A stretch of 64,000 nucleotides of DNA from Sphingorhabdus pulchriflava (GTDB lineage Bacteria; Pseudomonadota; Alphaproteobacteria; Sphingomonadales; Sphingomonadaceae): positions 1,736,001 through 1,800,000 of the forward strand of contig NZ_QRGP01000001.1 in NCBI RefSeq assembly GCF_003367235.1. The letters are read 5' to 3'. The notes under the pieces were generated by a model. It worked only from the letters and a program-made list of their open reading frames with translations. It was not told where the DNA came from and did no database searches. Every line of letters begins with the position of its first letter. Position 1 is the stretch's first letter. A program made the translations under genes and the position numbers. Below, piece by piece: positions 8,435 through 18,056 of the stretch.

Positions 8435-9294
8435 GCCAACCAACCAAAACATCCCGCTTCTGGCTGAAGGCAGGCGGGCTCGGTCTTGCGCTTGTCGCGC
8501 TGTCCGCCGCCACGGGCTGGAGTGTCGCACACTATGGCAGTGCTGCAATCACCGCGCCCGATATCGCCAAGGTACGCGAGGCATTGAAGCTGCGGCTTCC
8601 CAAGACACCGATTGACGCGATTGATTGCAAAGGCCTAGCAGGGCTGTGCGAAGTCGCCTCCAAAACCACGCTATTCTATGTCGATACCAAGGCCAAATAT
8701 CTGGTGATCGGCCGCGTCTACGACATGGAAGCGCGGCAGGATCTGACCGCCGCGCGGCTGCTTGCGCTCAATCCCGACCTGCTGGCGGCAGGGGCTGCGC
8801 GCCGCACCGATGGCGAAAATGCTGGCCTGCCCCAACAGCCCACGGTGCCCAAGAAGGTACCGCTTACCGGGCTCGATCCCAAAGGTGCGATACATTGGGG
8901 GCCTGCAAACGGGCCCAAGGCAATCGTCTTTTCGGATTTCAACTGCAGCTATTGCAAGAAGCTCGAAAGCGAGCTCATCGCAATCGGCGCGCGTGTTGAA
9001 GAGCGCCCGATCTCGATCCTAGCCAAAGAAAGCCGTAGAATCGCAGAAGCTGTGATCTGTGCTGACAATCCGTCAGCAGCACTGCGCAAAGCCTATGCCG
9101 GTGAAACGCTCGGTCCTTCCAAAGCCTGCGACACCAAAGGGCTCGATACCAATGAAGGCTTTGCCAAGGCGCATGGCTTTGGCGGCACACCGGTCATTGT
9201 GCGGCCTTCCGATGGCGCAGTGCTCGAAGGCTACCGCGCGGGACCCGAACTCAAAGCCTTTCTCGCAAACTCACCCACCAAATCCAAAGGATGA
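8431..9294 (+). CDS. DsbC/DsbG-like thiol:disulfide isomerase
   Basis: 287-residue exported protein. One N-terminal hydrophobic segment (GLGLALVALSAATGWSVA) is followed by a DsbC-type dimerisation-like part (about 45-120) and a thioredoxin fold with active site CSYC (VFSDFNCSYCKKLES) and cis-Pro region GGTPVIV. In MPF-F systems such proteins repair disulfides in Cys-rich periplasmic partners; TraU and TraN here have many cysteines. It starts in an ATGA overlap with traB. It occupies the general position of the extra redox proteins in F-like clusters but is not a TrbB orthologue on sequence alone. Confidence 0.88.
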   Translation: MSQPTKTSRFWLKAGGLGLALVALSAATGWSVAHYGSAAITAPDIAKVREALKLRLPKTPIDAIDCKGLAGLCEVASKTTLFYVDTKAKYLVIGRVYDMEARQDLTAARLLALNPDLLAAGAARRTDGENAGLPQQPTVPKKVPLTGLDPKGAIHWGPANGPKAIVFSDFNCSYCKKLESELIAIGARVEERPISILAKESRRIAEAVICADNPSAALRKAYAGETLGPSKACDTKGLDTNEGFAKAHGFGGTPVIVRPSDGAVLEGYRAGPELKAFLANSPTKSKG

Positions 9295-9299
9295 TCGCG

Positions 9300-10007
9300 A
9301 TGCGTAGCCTTTCTCTTATGCTCCTTTCTGCCCCGCTTCTCTTTACAACCAGCGGCTGTGCCACCTTTGCGACCAATATCGCAGGCGACTTTGAATGCCG
9401 TGCCAAGGGCAAAAGCACATCTGCAGACTGCTTGCCTGCAAGCCGGATCGACGCCGATGCAACCGCGATGCTCGCAAAGGGCTATCCCCGAACGCACCCC
9501 ACGCCGCGCGCTGGCGTAGCGGGCGGCGATACCGGACGCAGCCGCGAACGCACGATACGGATCGTCTTTCCCGCCCATGTCGATGACACCGGCATCCTTC
9601 ACGAGGAATCTGTCGCCTGGGCGATCGCGGAACAGCCCGATTGGACCGCACGGCTGCGACGGAAATCGGACAATGGTGCAAGCGGTTTTGTCCGTTCGGT
9701 CGCGCGCGCAATGAAGGCAGCGCAGCAGCGGCCCGAAACAGCGTCGCCGCATACCGAAGATGGCACAGCCGAAACCGCCGATAACCCAATTTCCGATGAT
9801 CCCTTTGTCATAGCCTCGCCGCTGGCTCTCCCCTCCACGGCGCGCGAGGCTGTTGCCGGTGCCTCTGCACCGGCGGTCGAGGGGTTCGACATGTCAGCCC
9901 CCCTCCCGCATGTTCGGACCCCTCGACACCCTGAAACACAAGACGCGCCCGTCTTTCCGAGTGCCGAGGCCATAGACGCCGCCAAGACGCCGAAGGAGCC
10001 CGAATAA
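9300..10007 (+). CDS. traV: TraV, outer membrane lipoprotein
   Basis: 235-residue lipoprotein of the core complex. The signal peptide ends in a lipobox (TTSGC, Cys about residue 17), followed by the TraV-typical ATFATNIAGDFECRAK and a second conserved Cys pair. The C-terminal two thirds are low-complexity and Pro/Ala-rich. ATG 9300 is chosen over ATG 9291 because AAGGA at 9287-9291 has an eight-base gap to it. The stop overlaps the start of traC. Confidence 0.85.
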   Translation: MRSLSLMLLSAPLLFTTSGCATFATNIAGDFECRAKGKSTSADCLPASRIDADATAMLAKGYPRTHPTPRAGVAGGDTGRSRERTIRIVFPAHVDDTGILHEESVAWAIAEQPDWTARLRRKSDNGASGFVRSVARAMKAAQQRPETASPHTEDGTAETADNPISDDPFVIASPLALPSTAREAVAGASAPAVEGFDMSAPLPHVRTPRHPETQDAPVFPSAEAIDAAKTPKEPE

Positions 10008-12553
10008 TGACAATGGGCTTCACTTCGCTAAAATCGCGGATTTTGGAAGGTCTTTTGGGTGACGCCGAAGAGGTTGAGCCGCCACGCGGCGGCTTGCTTC
10101 TCGAAATGCTCTCCGACTGGCTGCCTTACCGCGTCTTCGATGCGCGCAGCCGACTCTATCTCAACGCGCGCTCGAAGGGCTTTGTTCTCGGCGTCACACC
10201 GCTGATCGGTGCCGATGAGCGGACCGCCGAGATATTGGGGCAGTTTTTCTCCGAAGGCCTGCCGCCAGGAGCCTGTCTGCAGATATTGCACCATGCGAGC
10301 CCCCGGATCAGCCGCATCGTCGCTCCCTGGTTTGCACCGCGTTATGCGCAAGGCGGCGTCTATGAAGCGATCGCGCGGCACCGCGCCAACCGGATGTATG
10401 ACCTTGTCTGGAATTCGGGATCCAGGGACGCGCCCTTCCATACGCGCCACCATCAGCTGTTCCTCTCCTTGGGCGTTCCTTCACAAGCGGATATCAGCAA
10501 CGAAGAACTGGTCCAGTGTCGTGAAGGGCTGATGGCGATGCTGCGCTCGTTGAACCTGGGCGTCCAGGAAATTGAACCGCAGGCCTTGATCGCGCTGATC
10601 GATGATCTGACTTCGCCGACGACAGCACCACAGGACGATGCCTGCCCCTATAATCCGCTCGACCCGATTGCAGCGCAAGCCTTGCGCCGCGATATCGAGC
10701 TTCTGGTCGAAGAAGACCGGATGCTGCTCAGGACCGAGCGTTTCCGTGCGACCGGCGAGGAGAATGAGGGCGTCCCCGAAATCGGCACCGTCTATCCTGA
10801 TTGCTTCGATATCCGCCATTATGGCGTGCGCAACATGCCGCTACGCTGGGCACCTTGGGAATGTTCGCGGCTGATAGGCGATCTTTTCACCGACAAGCTC
10901 CGCTTCCCCTGCCCGACCGCGACCATGCTCTGCCTCATTTACCCTTCGCAGGAAGCAGCGGCGGCCCGGGCGGGGTACAAGTTCATGAGGACGACAAGCC
11001 TTGCCGGAACCAAAAGCGCTCGTTTCTTGCCCAAGATCGCCGAGCAGTCTGCCGAATGGCAGCATGTACAGGCCGAGCTGCAGGAAGGCCGCAAGCTCGC
11101 CAAGGTGTTTTACGGGGTCACCGCTTATTCGCCGCTCGGCGATGGTGACCGCAACGAACGCGCGATCAAGTCGATCTACAAGGCCGCAGGCTGGGACCTC
11201 ATCGACGAGCGCTTCCTGCAAATTCAAGGGTTGCTCGCCGCAATGCCCCTGACGCTCGCCGACGGGCTCGCCAAGGACATGGAAAGGTTGAAACGCATGA
11301 AGACCTTGTTGTCGACGACGGCCGCCAATATCGCACCGATGCAGGGCGAATATCTGGGTGGGCCACTCCCCCATCTGCTGTTTGTCGGACGGCGCGGCCA
11401 ACCCTTTTTTTGGTCGCCCTTCGAAAATGAGGCGGGCAACCACAATATCGCGATCTGCGGCAAATCGGGTTCGGGCAAATCGGTGCTCCTTCAGGAAATG
11501 TGCGCAGCACTCCGAGGCGCAGGCGCACAGGTTGTGGTCATCGACGATGGCCGCAGCTTTGAACATTCGGTCAAACTGCAGGGCGGCCGCTTTGTCGAGT
11601 TCACGCTTGCGTCGGGTTTCTGTCTCAACCCCTTTTCGATGATCGATGCGGAGCGTGCCGAACAAAATGAAGATTATCGTCTCGACTGTTTCGGGATGGT
11701 GAAAGCCATTATTGGCCAGATGGCGCGGCACAGCGAGACTTTGAGCGATGCCGAACGCGGCTTTGTCGATTCCGCTGTCATGAAGGTCTGGAGCGAGGGA
11801 GGCACCAAGGGCTCGATCGACGGCATTGCCCGCGCGCTCGTCGCCACCGCCAACCCGATTGCGGAAAATCTCGCGGTCTCGATTGCGCCTTATATGGCGG
11901 GTGGCAGCTATGGTGCCTTCTTTACAGGCCAGGCGAGCATCGACTTGGATGCTGATTTCACCGTCTTCGAGATGTCCGACCTTGCCACCCGCGAGGATCT
12001 GCGCAGCGTCGTCCTGTCGGCGATCATGTTCATGACCAGCCAGGCAATGACGCGGAGCCCGCGCTCGGTGCGCAAATTGCTCCTGATCGACGAAGCCTGG
12101 AGCATGCTCAAGGGCGGCTCGATGGGCGAATTTGTCGAAACCTATGCCCGCACCTGCCGCAAATATGGCGGTGCGCTCGCAACCGCTACCCAGTCGCTCA
12201 ATGACTATTACAAATCCGATGGCGCTACCGCCGCGCTCGAAAATAGCGACTGGATGCTCATCCTGCAGCAAAAGCCCGAGACGATCGCCGATTTCAAGCG
12301 CGCAAGCCGGCTTGATATGGATGACCGCACCGAAACGCTCATTCGGAGCCTCAAACGCTCGGGCGCTGACTATAGCGAGGTCTTCATCAAGGGCCCCGAG
12401 GTAGAAAGCATCGGGCGTCTGGTGCTCGATGATTATTCAGCGACGCTCTTTTCAAGCTCGCCCGACACCTTCGCCAAAATCGACGCCGAACTGGCGCGCG
12501 GCATGCAGCTCGCTGACGCCATCGAGCGCATCGCCTTTCCACAAACATTCTAA
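10007..12553 (+). CDS. traC: TraC, VirB4-like pilus assembly ATPase
   Basis: 848-residue ATPase that powers pilus assembly and transfer at the inner membrane. The N-terminal TraC domain (about 30-450) is followed by a RecA-like motor with Walker A GKSGSGKS (about residue 484) and Walker B LLLIDEAW (about 690), and the VirB4 motifs ATATQSLNDYY and ENSDWMLILQQKPE. AAGGAG at 9993-9998 fixes the ATG at 10007. A 476-codon open frame on the opposite strand (10841-12271) is a shadow of this gene. Confidence 0.95.
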   Translation: MTMGFTSLKSRILEGLLGDAEEVEPPRGGLLLEMLSDWLPYRVFDARSRLYLNARSKGFVLGVTPLIGADERTAEILGQFFSEGLPPGACLQILHHASPRISRIVAPWFAPRYAQGGVYEAIARHRANRMYDLVWNSGSRDAPFHTRHHQLFLSLGVPSQADISNEELVQCREGLMAMLRSLNLGVQEIEPQALIALIDDLTSPTTAPQDDACPYNPLDPIAAQALRRDIELLVEEDRMLLRTERFRATGEENEGVPEIGTVYPDCFDIRHYGVRNMPLRWAPWECSRLIGDLFTDKLRFPCPTATMLCLIYPSQEAAAARAGYKFMRTTSLAGTKSARFLPKIAEQSAEWQHVQAELQEGRKLAKVFYGVTAYSPLGDGDRNERAIKSIYKAAGWDLIDERFLQIQGLLAAMPLTLADGLAKDMERLKRMKTLLSTTAANIAPMQGEYLGGPLPHLLFVGRRGQPFFWSPFENEAGNHNIAICGKSGSGKSVLLQEMCAALRGAGAQVVVIDDGRSFEHSVKLQGGRFVEFTLASGFCLNPFSMIDAERAEQNEDYRLDCFGMVKAIIGQMARHSETLSDAERGFVDSAVMKVWSEGGTKGSIDGIARALVATANPIAENLAVSIAPYMAGGSYGAFFTGQASIDLDADFTVFEMSDLATREDLRSVVLSAIMFMTSQAMTRSPRSVRKLLLIDEAWSMLKGGSMGEFVETYARTCRKYGGALATATQSLNDYYKSDGATAALENSDWMLILQQKPETIADFKRASRLDMDDRTETLIRSLKRSGADYSEVFIKGPEVESIGRLVLDDYSATLFSSSPDTFAKIDAELARGMQLADAIERIAFPQTF

Positions 12554-12579
12554 AGACTAACTTCCAAGGAACTGAATAT

Positions 12580-12969
12580 ATGACATTTGATTTTACCACA
12601 CCGATGGACCGGGCTGCAGAAGCGAGTAAGCAAAGCCGACAAGCGCCACTCTTCCCATGGCGGCGTTTCCTCGGCGACGGCTGCTATATCTTTCTGCGCA
12701 GCAGCGCCTTTGCGGTCACCACCTTTCTGATGACATTGGGACTGCCGCTCTTCTTCTTCCTTCTCATTTCGGGCTGGAACATGGACCTGCTGTTCCTCCA
12801 GCTCGACAATATTACAAACCGCTATCTAGGCGCCGACAGCGCGCGCCAGCTTGCCTTTTCGGGTGAACTCCAGGGCGGCTTCTTCCTGTTCGTGTTGCTG
12901 ATCGCGATCTGGCGCACCCCGCGCTTTGTCGCCGACCTGATGCGCACACTCGACGAAGGCAAAAAATGA
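12580..12969 (+). CDS. Unknown membrane protein inside the tra operon
   Basis: 129-residue protein between traC and trbI that I do not match to a named F transfer protein. Two hydrophobic segments are visible: SSAFAVTTFLMTLGLPLFFFLLISG (about residues 46-70) and FFLFVLLIAIW (about 102-112). AAGGAA precedes ATG 12580, and its TGA overlaps the trbI start. Its fixed place and tight spacing argue that it is a transfer component of this MPF-F lineage, perhaps membrane-anchoring. Confidence 0.7.
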   Translation: MTFDFTTPMDRAAEASKQSRQAPLFPWRRFLGDGCYIFLRSSAFAVTTFLMTLGLPLFFFLLISGWNMDLLFLQLDNITNRYLGADSARQLAFSGELQGGFFLFVLLIAIWRTPRFVADLMRTLDEGKK

Positions 12970-13385
12970 TGGAGAACATTTTAGCAACATCTGATCAGCA
13001 AGTGCCGCAGCGTCGCTTTGCAGGCTATTCACTCGCCACCCTCGCCAATTTTGCTGGCATCATGGTGGCAGGCCTATGGGCAAGCTGGGCCACGACCGCA
13101 CTGGTTGAAGTCAAAGAGCGCGAAGTCGTGACCGTCGAGCTGGCCGGCATGATGGGCGCCTTTGTCGAAGCTGAAGCGAGAAGCGGCAATCCCCCCGAAA
13201 TCATGAAAGCGCGGGTCGAGCGCTATCTGAAGGCCGTCGAAGCCTCGGTCAATTCATTGAGCGCAGACGGACGTACCGTGCTCGTGGCCGAAGCCGTGAT
13301 TGCAGGTTCGGCTCCCGATTTCACCGAAACCGTGCGCAAGGATGTCGCACGGCGTCTCGAGGACGAGGCCCATGTGCGTAAATAA
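12966..13385 (+). CDS. trbI: TrbI, F-type conjugative transfer protein
   Basis: 139-residue protein with one membrane helix (about residues 22-42, LATLANFAGIMVAGLWASWA) and a periplasmic helical tail, matching F-type TrbI (unrelated to VirB10-like TrbI of RP4). F TrbI influences pilus length or retraction. Two ATGs (12966 and 12969) are possible. It sits in the TrbI position between traC and traW and overlaps the next gene by 14 bp. Confidence 0.8.
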   Translation: MMENILATSDQQVPQRRFAGYSLATLANFAGIMVAGLWASWATTALVEVKEREVVTVELAGMMGAFVEAEARSGNPPEIMKARVERYLKAVEASVNSLSADGRTVLVAEAVIAGSAPDFTETVRKDVARRLEDEAHVRK

Positions 13386-13896
13386 AATCGGCGCTGCTCC
13401 ACGCCTACCCAAAAGGCTGCTCATTTGGAGCGGTCTGGCTGCGGTTGCGATAAGCCTCTCCAGTCTTGCAGCCTTTGCCCGCGACCATGCATTGATGATC
13501 AATATAAGCCCAAGCCTGCCTTATTGGGCGATCTGGCTTGAGCGTGGGGTCATGCCGGCGCACGGCGAGATCATTGTCTTCGATCCGCCACCGTCCGCGC
13601 TTTTGACCGCGCATTTTGGCGACGAACCTAAGCCCTTCACCAAAAAGGTCTTGGGCGTCGCTGGCGACCGGGTCACGCGCAAGGGACGCACCTATTTCGT
13701 CAACGGACGTGTAGTCGCCACCGCCAAACGCAAGAGTATGAGAGGCGAACCGCTTGATCTGGGACCAACCGGGCTGATCCCGCATGGCTGCTATTTTGCA
13801 GGAACTGACCACAAAGACGGCTTTGACAGCCGCTATGCCGCGATTGGCTGGATCTGCCGCCCGCGCGTCCTCGGGGTCGGGAGGCCGATATTGTGA
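13372..13896 (+). CDS. S26-family signal peptidase of the transfer operon
   Basis: 174-residue membrane peptidase like TraF of RP4. An N-terminal membrane helix (LLIWSGLAAVAISLSSLAAFA) precedes the Ser box (NISPSLPYW) and the Lys box (FTKKVLGVAGD), then the C-terminal box YFAGTDHKDGFDSR. It probably matures the pilin or another exported transfer protein. ATG 13372 gives a normal leader; longer frames run into trbI. Its stop overlaps the GTG of traW. S26 peptidases are common in sphingomonad and other MPF-F clusters but absent from F itself. Confidence 0.88.
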   Translation: MCVNKIGAAPRLPKRLLIWSGLAAVAISLSSLAAFARDHALMINISPSLPYWAIWLERGVMPAHGEIIVFDPPPSALLTAHFGDEPKPFTKKVLGVAGDRVTRKGRTYFVNGRVVATAKRKSMRGEPLDLGPTGLIPHGCYFAGTDHKDGFDSRYAAIGWICRPRVLGVGRPIL

Positions 13897-14543
13897 GACA
13901 TATTTGCGCGCTCTTTATCGCTATGCTTTTGTCGATGACATTTGGCGCATCACAAGTGTCAGCAAAAGATTATGGCCAGCAAGGTGCGGTCTTTCCTATT
14001 GCCGAGCCCGATCTACTCGAACAGATCCGCGCCAAATTGCAGCGCCTCGAAGCGAGCGGCGAAACCGCGCGGTTGAATGCGGATTTGAAGCGCCGAACAA
14101 TAGCCCGGGTCAACCGGCCCGAGCCTGTTGCTGGCTTAAGCGTTACGCAAGTTATGCGGCAATGGCGCTTTGATCCGACGATCCGGGTCGAACAGGATAT
14201 AAGCGACGACAAAGGTCGGCTGATCATTGCTGCTGGCACGCGGGTCAATCCACTCGATACAGTAGGCTTGCGGCAAAGACTGGTCTTCATCGACGGCGAC
14301 GATCCCGCACAGCTCGCCTGGGCAACGAGGCGCTACAAAGCGACGGATGCCAAACTCATTCTTGTGCGCGGCGCTCCGCTCGAGCTGATGCGCGCACGCC
14401 AGCGGCGCTTTTATTTCGACCAGGGCGGCGCCCTGGTGAAGCATTTCGGTATCCGCGCGGTCCCGGCGACAGTTGAACAGCAAGGGCGCTTCCTGATCAT
14501 CAGCGAGGTTCCGCTTCGCAAACGAGCGGATGCACAATCATGA
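13893..14543 (+). CDS. traW: TraW, pilus assembly protein
   Basis: 216-residue periplasmic protein that starts at GTG 13893 in a GTGA overlap. The signal peptide ends in VSA, then KDYGQQGAVFPIAEPDLLEQI, the hallmark TraW N-terminus. The C-terminal half (FDQGGALVKHFGIRAVPATVEQQG) carries the thioredoxin-like cap shared by TraW and TrbC. It works with TrbC and TraU in pilus assembly. Confidence 0.9.
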   Translation: MRHICALFIAMLLSMTFGASQVSAKDYGQQGAVFPIAEPDLLEQIRAKLQRLEASGETARLNADLKRRTIARVNRPEPVAGLSVTQVMRQWRFDPTIRVEQDISDDKGRLIIAAGTRVNPLDTVGLRQRLVFIDGDDPAQLAWATRRYKATDAKLILVRGAPLELMRARQRRFYFDQGGALVKHFGIRAVPATVEQQGRFLIISEVPLRKRADAQS

Positions 14544-15559
14544 ATTTGAAATCAAGGATTTGCAGCGCATTTGTGGCAATGCTTCTCGCAATTGGTACGA
14601 GCGTAACACCTGCCTTTGCCGATACGGGACCTGGTCGCTGCACGGGCAAATTCGTCAACCCGATCACCGATATCTGCTGGTCGTGCCTCTTTCCGATCTC
14701 GGTCGGTGGCCTCAAAATCTGGCCGTCAAACCGCCCCGATCCCGACAATCCGGATTCGCCCCTATGCCTTTGCGGAATCCGCCCCGGCATCGCCATGGGC
14801 TTTTGGGAGCCCGTGCGGCTTGCTGACGTCTCGATGAAGCCATGGTGTTTCGTCAATCTGGGCGGATTGAAATTCGATCCCGGGTTCGACATCGGCTTCA
14901 AGACGATTGCAGGTCCCTCGGCAGTCGGGGGTGCCACGCAGTATAACTCGCAGTGGCATATCCACTGGTATGCCTATCCGCTGATCTACTGGATGGAACT
15001 GGTCGCAGACTTTCTCTGTCTAGAAGCGGCTTCGGTCGACATTCTCTACATCAGCGAGATCGACCCGCTTTGGCAGGATTCCGAACTGACCGCGATCATC
15101 AACCCCGAAGCGGTGCTGTTTGCAAATCCGCTGGCGCTCGCCGCCTGTGCCGCCGATTGTGTGCTGGCAACCCGCAGACTCCCTTCCGACAAGCTCTTCT
15201 GGTGCGCGGGCTGTCAGGGATCGATGTATCCGATGAACGGCAATGTCTCGGCAACCATCGGCCATGTCCAGGCCTCAAGGCTCGCACTGTCGCGTTTTGC
15301 CTACAAGCTCCACCGCCAGCTCGTCTCCTGGGGGACGATGGGTTCCAAAGGCCTTTGCGGAAAATATCTGATGCCGGTGATGAGGAAGCAACAATATCGC
15401 TTCCAACCCACCAACCCCAACCCGCTCACCAAGGGCCGCTATGCCTGTGCGCCGATCGGGGCGTCGACCACGTTCAATTCGGCAGGCCAGGTCTATCCCG
15501 CAATCGGCGAGGATATGGGCTATCTGGTCTGGCGCAAACGGAATTGCTGCGCTTTATGA
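14540..15559 (+). CDS. traU: TraU, conjugal DNA transfer protein
   Basis: 339-residue exported, Cys-rich protein. The signal peptide ends in PAFA, followed by the strongly conserved RCTGKFVNPITDICWSCLFP and many further cysteines (CLCG, CAGCQGSMYP). TraU is needed mainly for DNA transfer and partly for pilus formation. It overlaps traW and trbC by four bases each. Its disulfides are likely clients of the DsbC-like protein. Confidence 0.93.
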   Translation: MNLKSRICSAFVAMLLAIGTSVTPAFADTGPGRCTGKFVNPITDICWSCLFPISVGGLKIWPSNRPDPDNPDSPLCLCGIRPGIAMGFWEPVRLADVSMKPWCFVNLGGLKFDPGFDIGFKTIAGPSAVGGATQYNSQWHIHWYAYPLIYWMELVADFLCLEAASVDILYISEIDPLWQDSELTAIINPEAVLFANPLALAACAADCVLATRRLPSDKLFWCAGCQGSMYPMNGNVSATIGHVQASRLALSRFAYKLHRQLVSWGTMGSKGLCGKYLMPVMRKQQYRFQPTNPNPLTKGRYACAPIGASTTFNSAGQVYPAIGEDMGYLVWRKRNCCAL

Positions 15560-16320
15560 AATACTCACTCCTTTTCGCTGGTTTTGCCCTTTGCATCGGG
15601 ACGGCTGCGGTCGCGGGACTGGCCGCACAAAGTGGCGAGACCGAGCTCGATCTTGCCGCAATCCGCGCTCGCGCTGCGGAAGCCGAAGCTGATGCGGTCG
15701 CCTTGAGCGCCACCGCGCGCGCACGCGCCGAACAATTGCACGAGAGCGCCAAAGAAAGTGCACAGGCAGGCCAAGCCAATGGCAAACTTTATGCAGCTTC
15801 GGCGCAACCTATTACCCGGCCACCGCTTGATCAGGCCTTCGACTTTGACCGGCTGGTTGCCGACACTGCAGGTTTTGATGAAGCCCGCATGGGTGCCGCA
15901 CCGCGTTTCATCGCCTTTGCCAGTGTGTCGATGCCGGCACCCGCGCTCAAACAGATGATCGGCGATGTCTCGCAAGCAGGCGGGGTGATTGTTTTCCGTG
16001 GATTTCCTCAGGGAAGCGCCAAAGCGCTTACCACCGCACTGTTGAAAGTATCCGGAAACAGGGGCCTTCCCGAAAATGTCGGGATCGATCCGCGCCTCTT
16101 TCGCGCGTTCAGGATCGATACCGTCCCTGCTTATGTCGTAACCGCGAGCGACTTTGATGTGTGCGACGGGTTCGATTGCGTCTCGAACGTCCCGCCGCAC
16201 GACCGCATGACGGGCAATGTCAGCGCCGAATACGCCCTGTCGACCTTTGCCAAAGGTGCAGGTCCTGGCGGGCCGCTTGCCCAGCTTCATCTCGAGGCTT
16301 TGCGAAAGGCAAAGCCATGA
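15556..16320 (+). CDS. trbC: TrbC, F-type pilus assembly protein
   Basis: 254-residue periplasmic protein. A signal peptide is followed by an Ala/Glu-rich coiled-coil (about residues 30-80) and a C-terminal thioredoxin-like TrbC domain (FIAFASVSMPAPALKQMI, VIVFRGFPQGS, IDTVPAYVVT). ATG 15556 lies in the ATGA overlap with traU; longer in-frame extensions only shadow traU. It partners with TraW. Confidence 0.88.
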   Translation: MKYSLLFAGFALCIGTAAVAGLAAQSGETELDLAAIRARAAEAEADAVALSATARARAEQLHESAKESAQAGQANGKLYAASAQPITRPPLDQAFDFDRLVADTAGFDEARMGAAPRFIAFASVSMPAPALKQMIGDVSQAGGVIVFRGFPQGSAKALTTALLKVSGNRGLPENVGIDPRLFRAFRIDTVPAYVVTASDFDVCDGFDCVSNVPPHDRMTGNVSAEYALSTFAKGAGPGGPLAQLHLEALRKAKP

Positions 16321-18056
16321 CCGGCAAAACACTTATCCGGCTTGGCGCGCTGTTCCTGATCGCAGGATCGCTGCCCATGACGAGCGCATCTGCGCAAACA
16401 TCGACGGCTGCGGCCAAGGCTGATGGCAAGGCCTTTGGCCGCGAAAAGGCCGCAACAGCGCAAACGGCGGCCAGCACCGATCCCGATGCCGAGCGCATTC
16501 CCAATTTCAACGATAGCCCTTCCCAATCGGGCTATTTCGACAATCCCGATGCCATGGCGGGTGCAGCAGCTAGCCAGACAAGCGCGCATGAAGGCTACCG
16601 CGCGATACGCTCGTCGATCGACCAGCGGGTGCGCTTTGCGCTGGTTGATCTGGATGCGACGATCGCGCGCAGCAAGGCGATCAGCGAGGACCCGCTAAGC
16701 TATACAAGCGGCATGAGCGTGAGCGGAACGCAGGGGCGCTGCGTTCCCCTGCCTTCGGCTACGGCAAGTTCAACCCGCTATTTTGCTACCTGCAATTCTG
16801 GCTTCTCAGCTAGCGAAGAACAGAAGAGCTGCAACATCCCGCTTATCGTCACCGCAGCCCCCAGCACGCGCTACACCTATTGGTGCAGCGCCTTAGGCAC
16901 CAACAGGTTCAACCGGGTCGATGATTGCGCACTCTTTGACAATGCCCAATGCACCTATGCGGGCGAAATGCCGGGTATCTGCCTCGAATGGGAGACGCGT
17001 CCCAACAACCAGCGCTACTGCATTGAGCCCGGCGAGCCCATTACCATATTAAGCTGTCCGTCGCAGGTCGCAGGCGGCACGGTCCGTGGTACCACCAACG
17101 AGAACAGCATTATTGCAACCCGCGATGGAAGCCAATGCGCGCCGTTCGCAACCGACCCCGACTGCGCCCAGAACAGCGAGACCTGTACCGACAGCGATCC
17201 GGTCACCCGCATCGTCAACGGCATAGCGGTCACCCAGCCCTGCTGGACCTGGACGAGAAGCTATGCCTGCCGGACCTTCACTGCGGCCGAGGATTGTCAG
17301 ATGCTAGCACAAACCCCCGGCTGTAATCTGGTGCGCGAGGATTGTCTGACCGACGAGCCGTGCCGGACATGGGAGCGGGTCTATGATTGCCCTGTCCCCG
17401 ATCAGCCAGCGTCGGCGAACCAGTTCATCTGCGACGGTGATGTCTATTGCATCGACGGGGCGTGCGAGACCATCGAGCGCGAAGCCAATGACGAGTTCAA
17501 GGATGCCGTCGTTGCACTGAATGCGCTTGATCAGGCCCGCCGCGAATTTGATCCCAATTCGCTCACCTTGTTCCGGGGCACGCGCAACACTTGTTCATCG
17601 AAGGTGTTCGGTGTCCTCAATTGCTGCAAAGGCAAGGGCTTTCCGCTCATCCCCGGCATCAGCCTGCTCGTCGCACTGGGCTGCAATACGCAAGAGCTGC
17701 TTTTGCACGAACGCGATGCCCAAGGGCTGTGCGCCTATGTCGGAACCTATTGTTCGGACAGCTTCCTCGGTGTCTGCCTCACCAAGAAGAAGGTCTATTG
17801 CTGCTTTGAATCGAAGCTTTCGCGTATCCTCCAGGAACAAGGGCGCCAGCAACTGCCAAAGCCCTGGGGCAAGCCCAAGACCGAAACTTGTGCCGGCTTC
17901 ACCATCGACGAATTTGCCCGGCTCGATCTTTCCCGCATGGATTTCTCCGAAGTCTATGCCGAGTTCACCCAAGCCGCACGCCTTCCCGACGAGCTCGAGG
18001 CTGCCACCCAGATCCAGCAGAAAATCGAGGACTATTATGCCAATGCCCAGATTTGA
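16317..18056 (+). CDS. traN: TraN, mating-pair stabilisation protein
   Basis: 579-residue exported outer-membrane protein with a signal peptide ending in ASA and more than 30 cysteines, many in CxxC or CC patterns (LNCCKGKGF, KVYCCFESKLSRILQEQ). That last segment and the WGKPKTETCAGFT motif near the C-terminus are TraN hallmarks. F TraN contacts recipient surface proteins. Size is close to F TraN (602). It begins in an ATGA overlap with trbC. Confidence 0.9.
   Translation: MTGKTLIRLGALFLIAGSLPMTSASAQTSTAAAKADGKAFGREKAATAQTAASTDPDAERIPNFNDSPSQSGYFDNPDAMAGAAASQTSAHEGYRAIRSSIDQRVRFALVDLDATIARSKAISEDPLSYTSGMSVSGTQGRCVPLPSATASSTRYFATCNSGFSASEEQKSCNIPLIVTAAPSTRYTYWCSALGTNRFNRVDDCALFDNAQCTYAGEMPGICLEWETRPNNQRYCIEPGEPITILSCPSQVAGGTVRGTTNENSIIATRDGSQCAPFATDPDCAQNSETCTDSDPVTRIVNGIAVTQPCWTWTRSYACRTFTAAEDCQMLAQTPGCNLVREDCLTDEPCRTWERVYDCPVPDQPASANQFICDGDVYCIDGACETIEREANDEFKDAVVALNALDQARREFDPNSLTLFRGTRNTCSSKVFGVLNCCKGKGFPLIPGISLLVALGCNTQELLLHERDAQGLCAYVGTYCSDSFLGVCLTKKKVYCCFESKLSRILQEQGRQQLPKPWGKPKTETCAGFTIDEFARLDLSRMDFSEVYAEFTQAARLPDELEAATQIQQKIEDYYANAQI

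Noticed and set aside
10841-12271. 476-codon open frame on the minus strand
   Set aside because: It is antisense to traC, whose motifs are complete; GC-rich codon bias opens the opposite strand, and there is no recognisable product.
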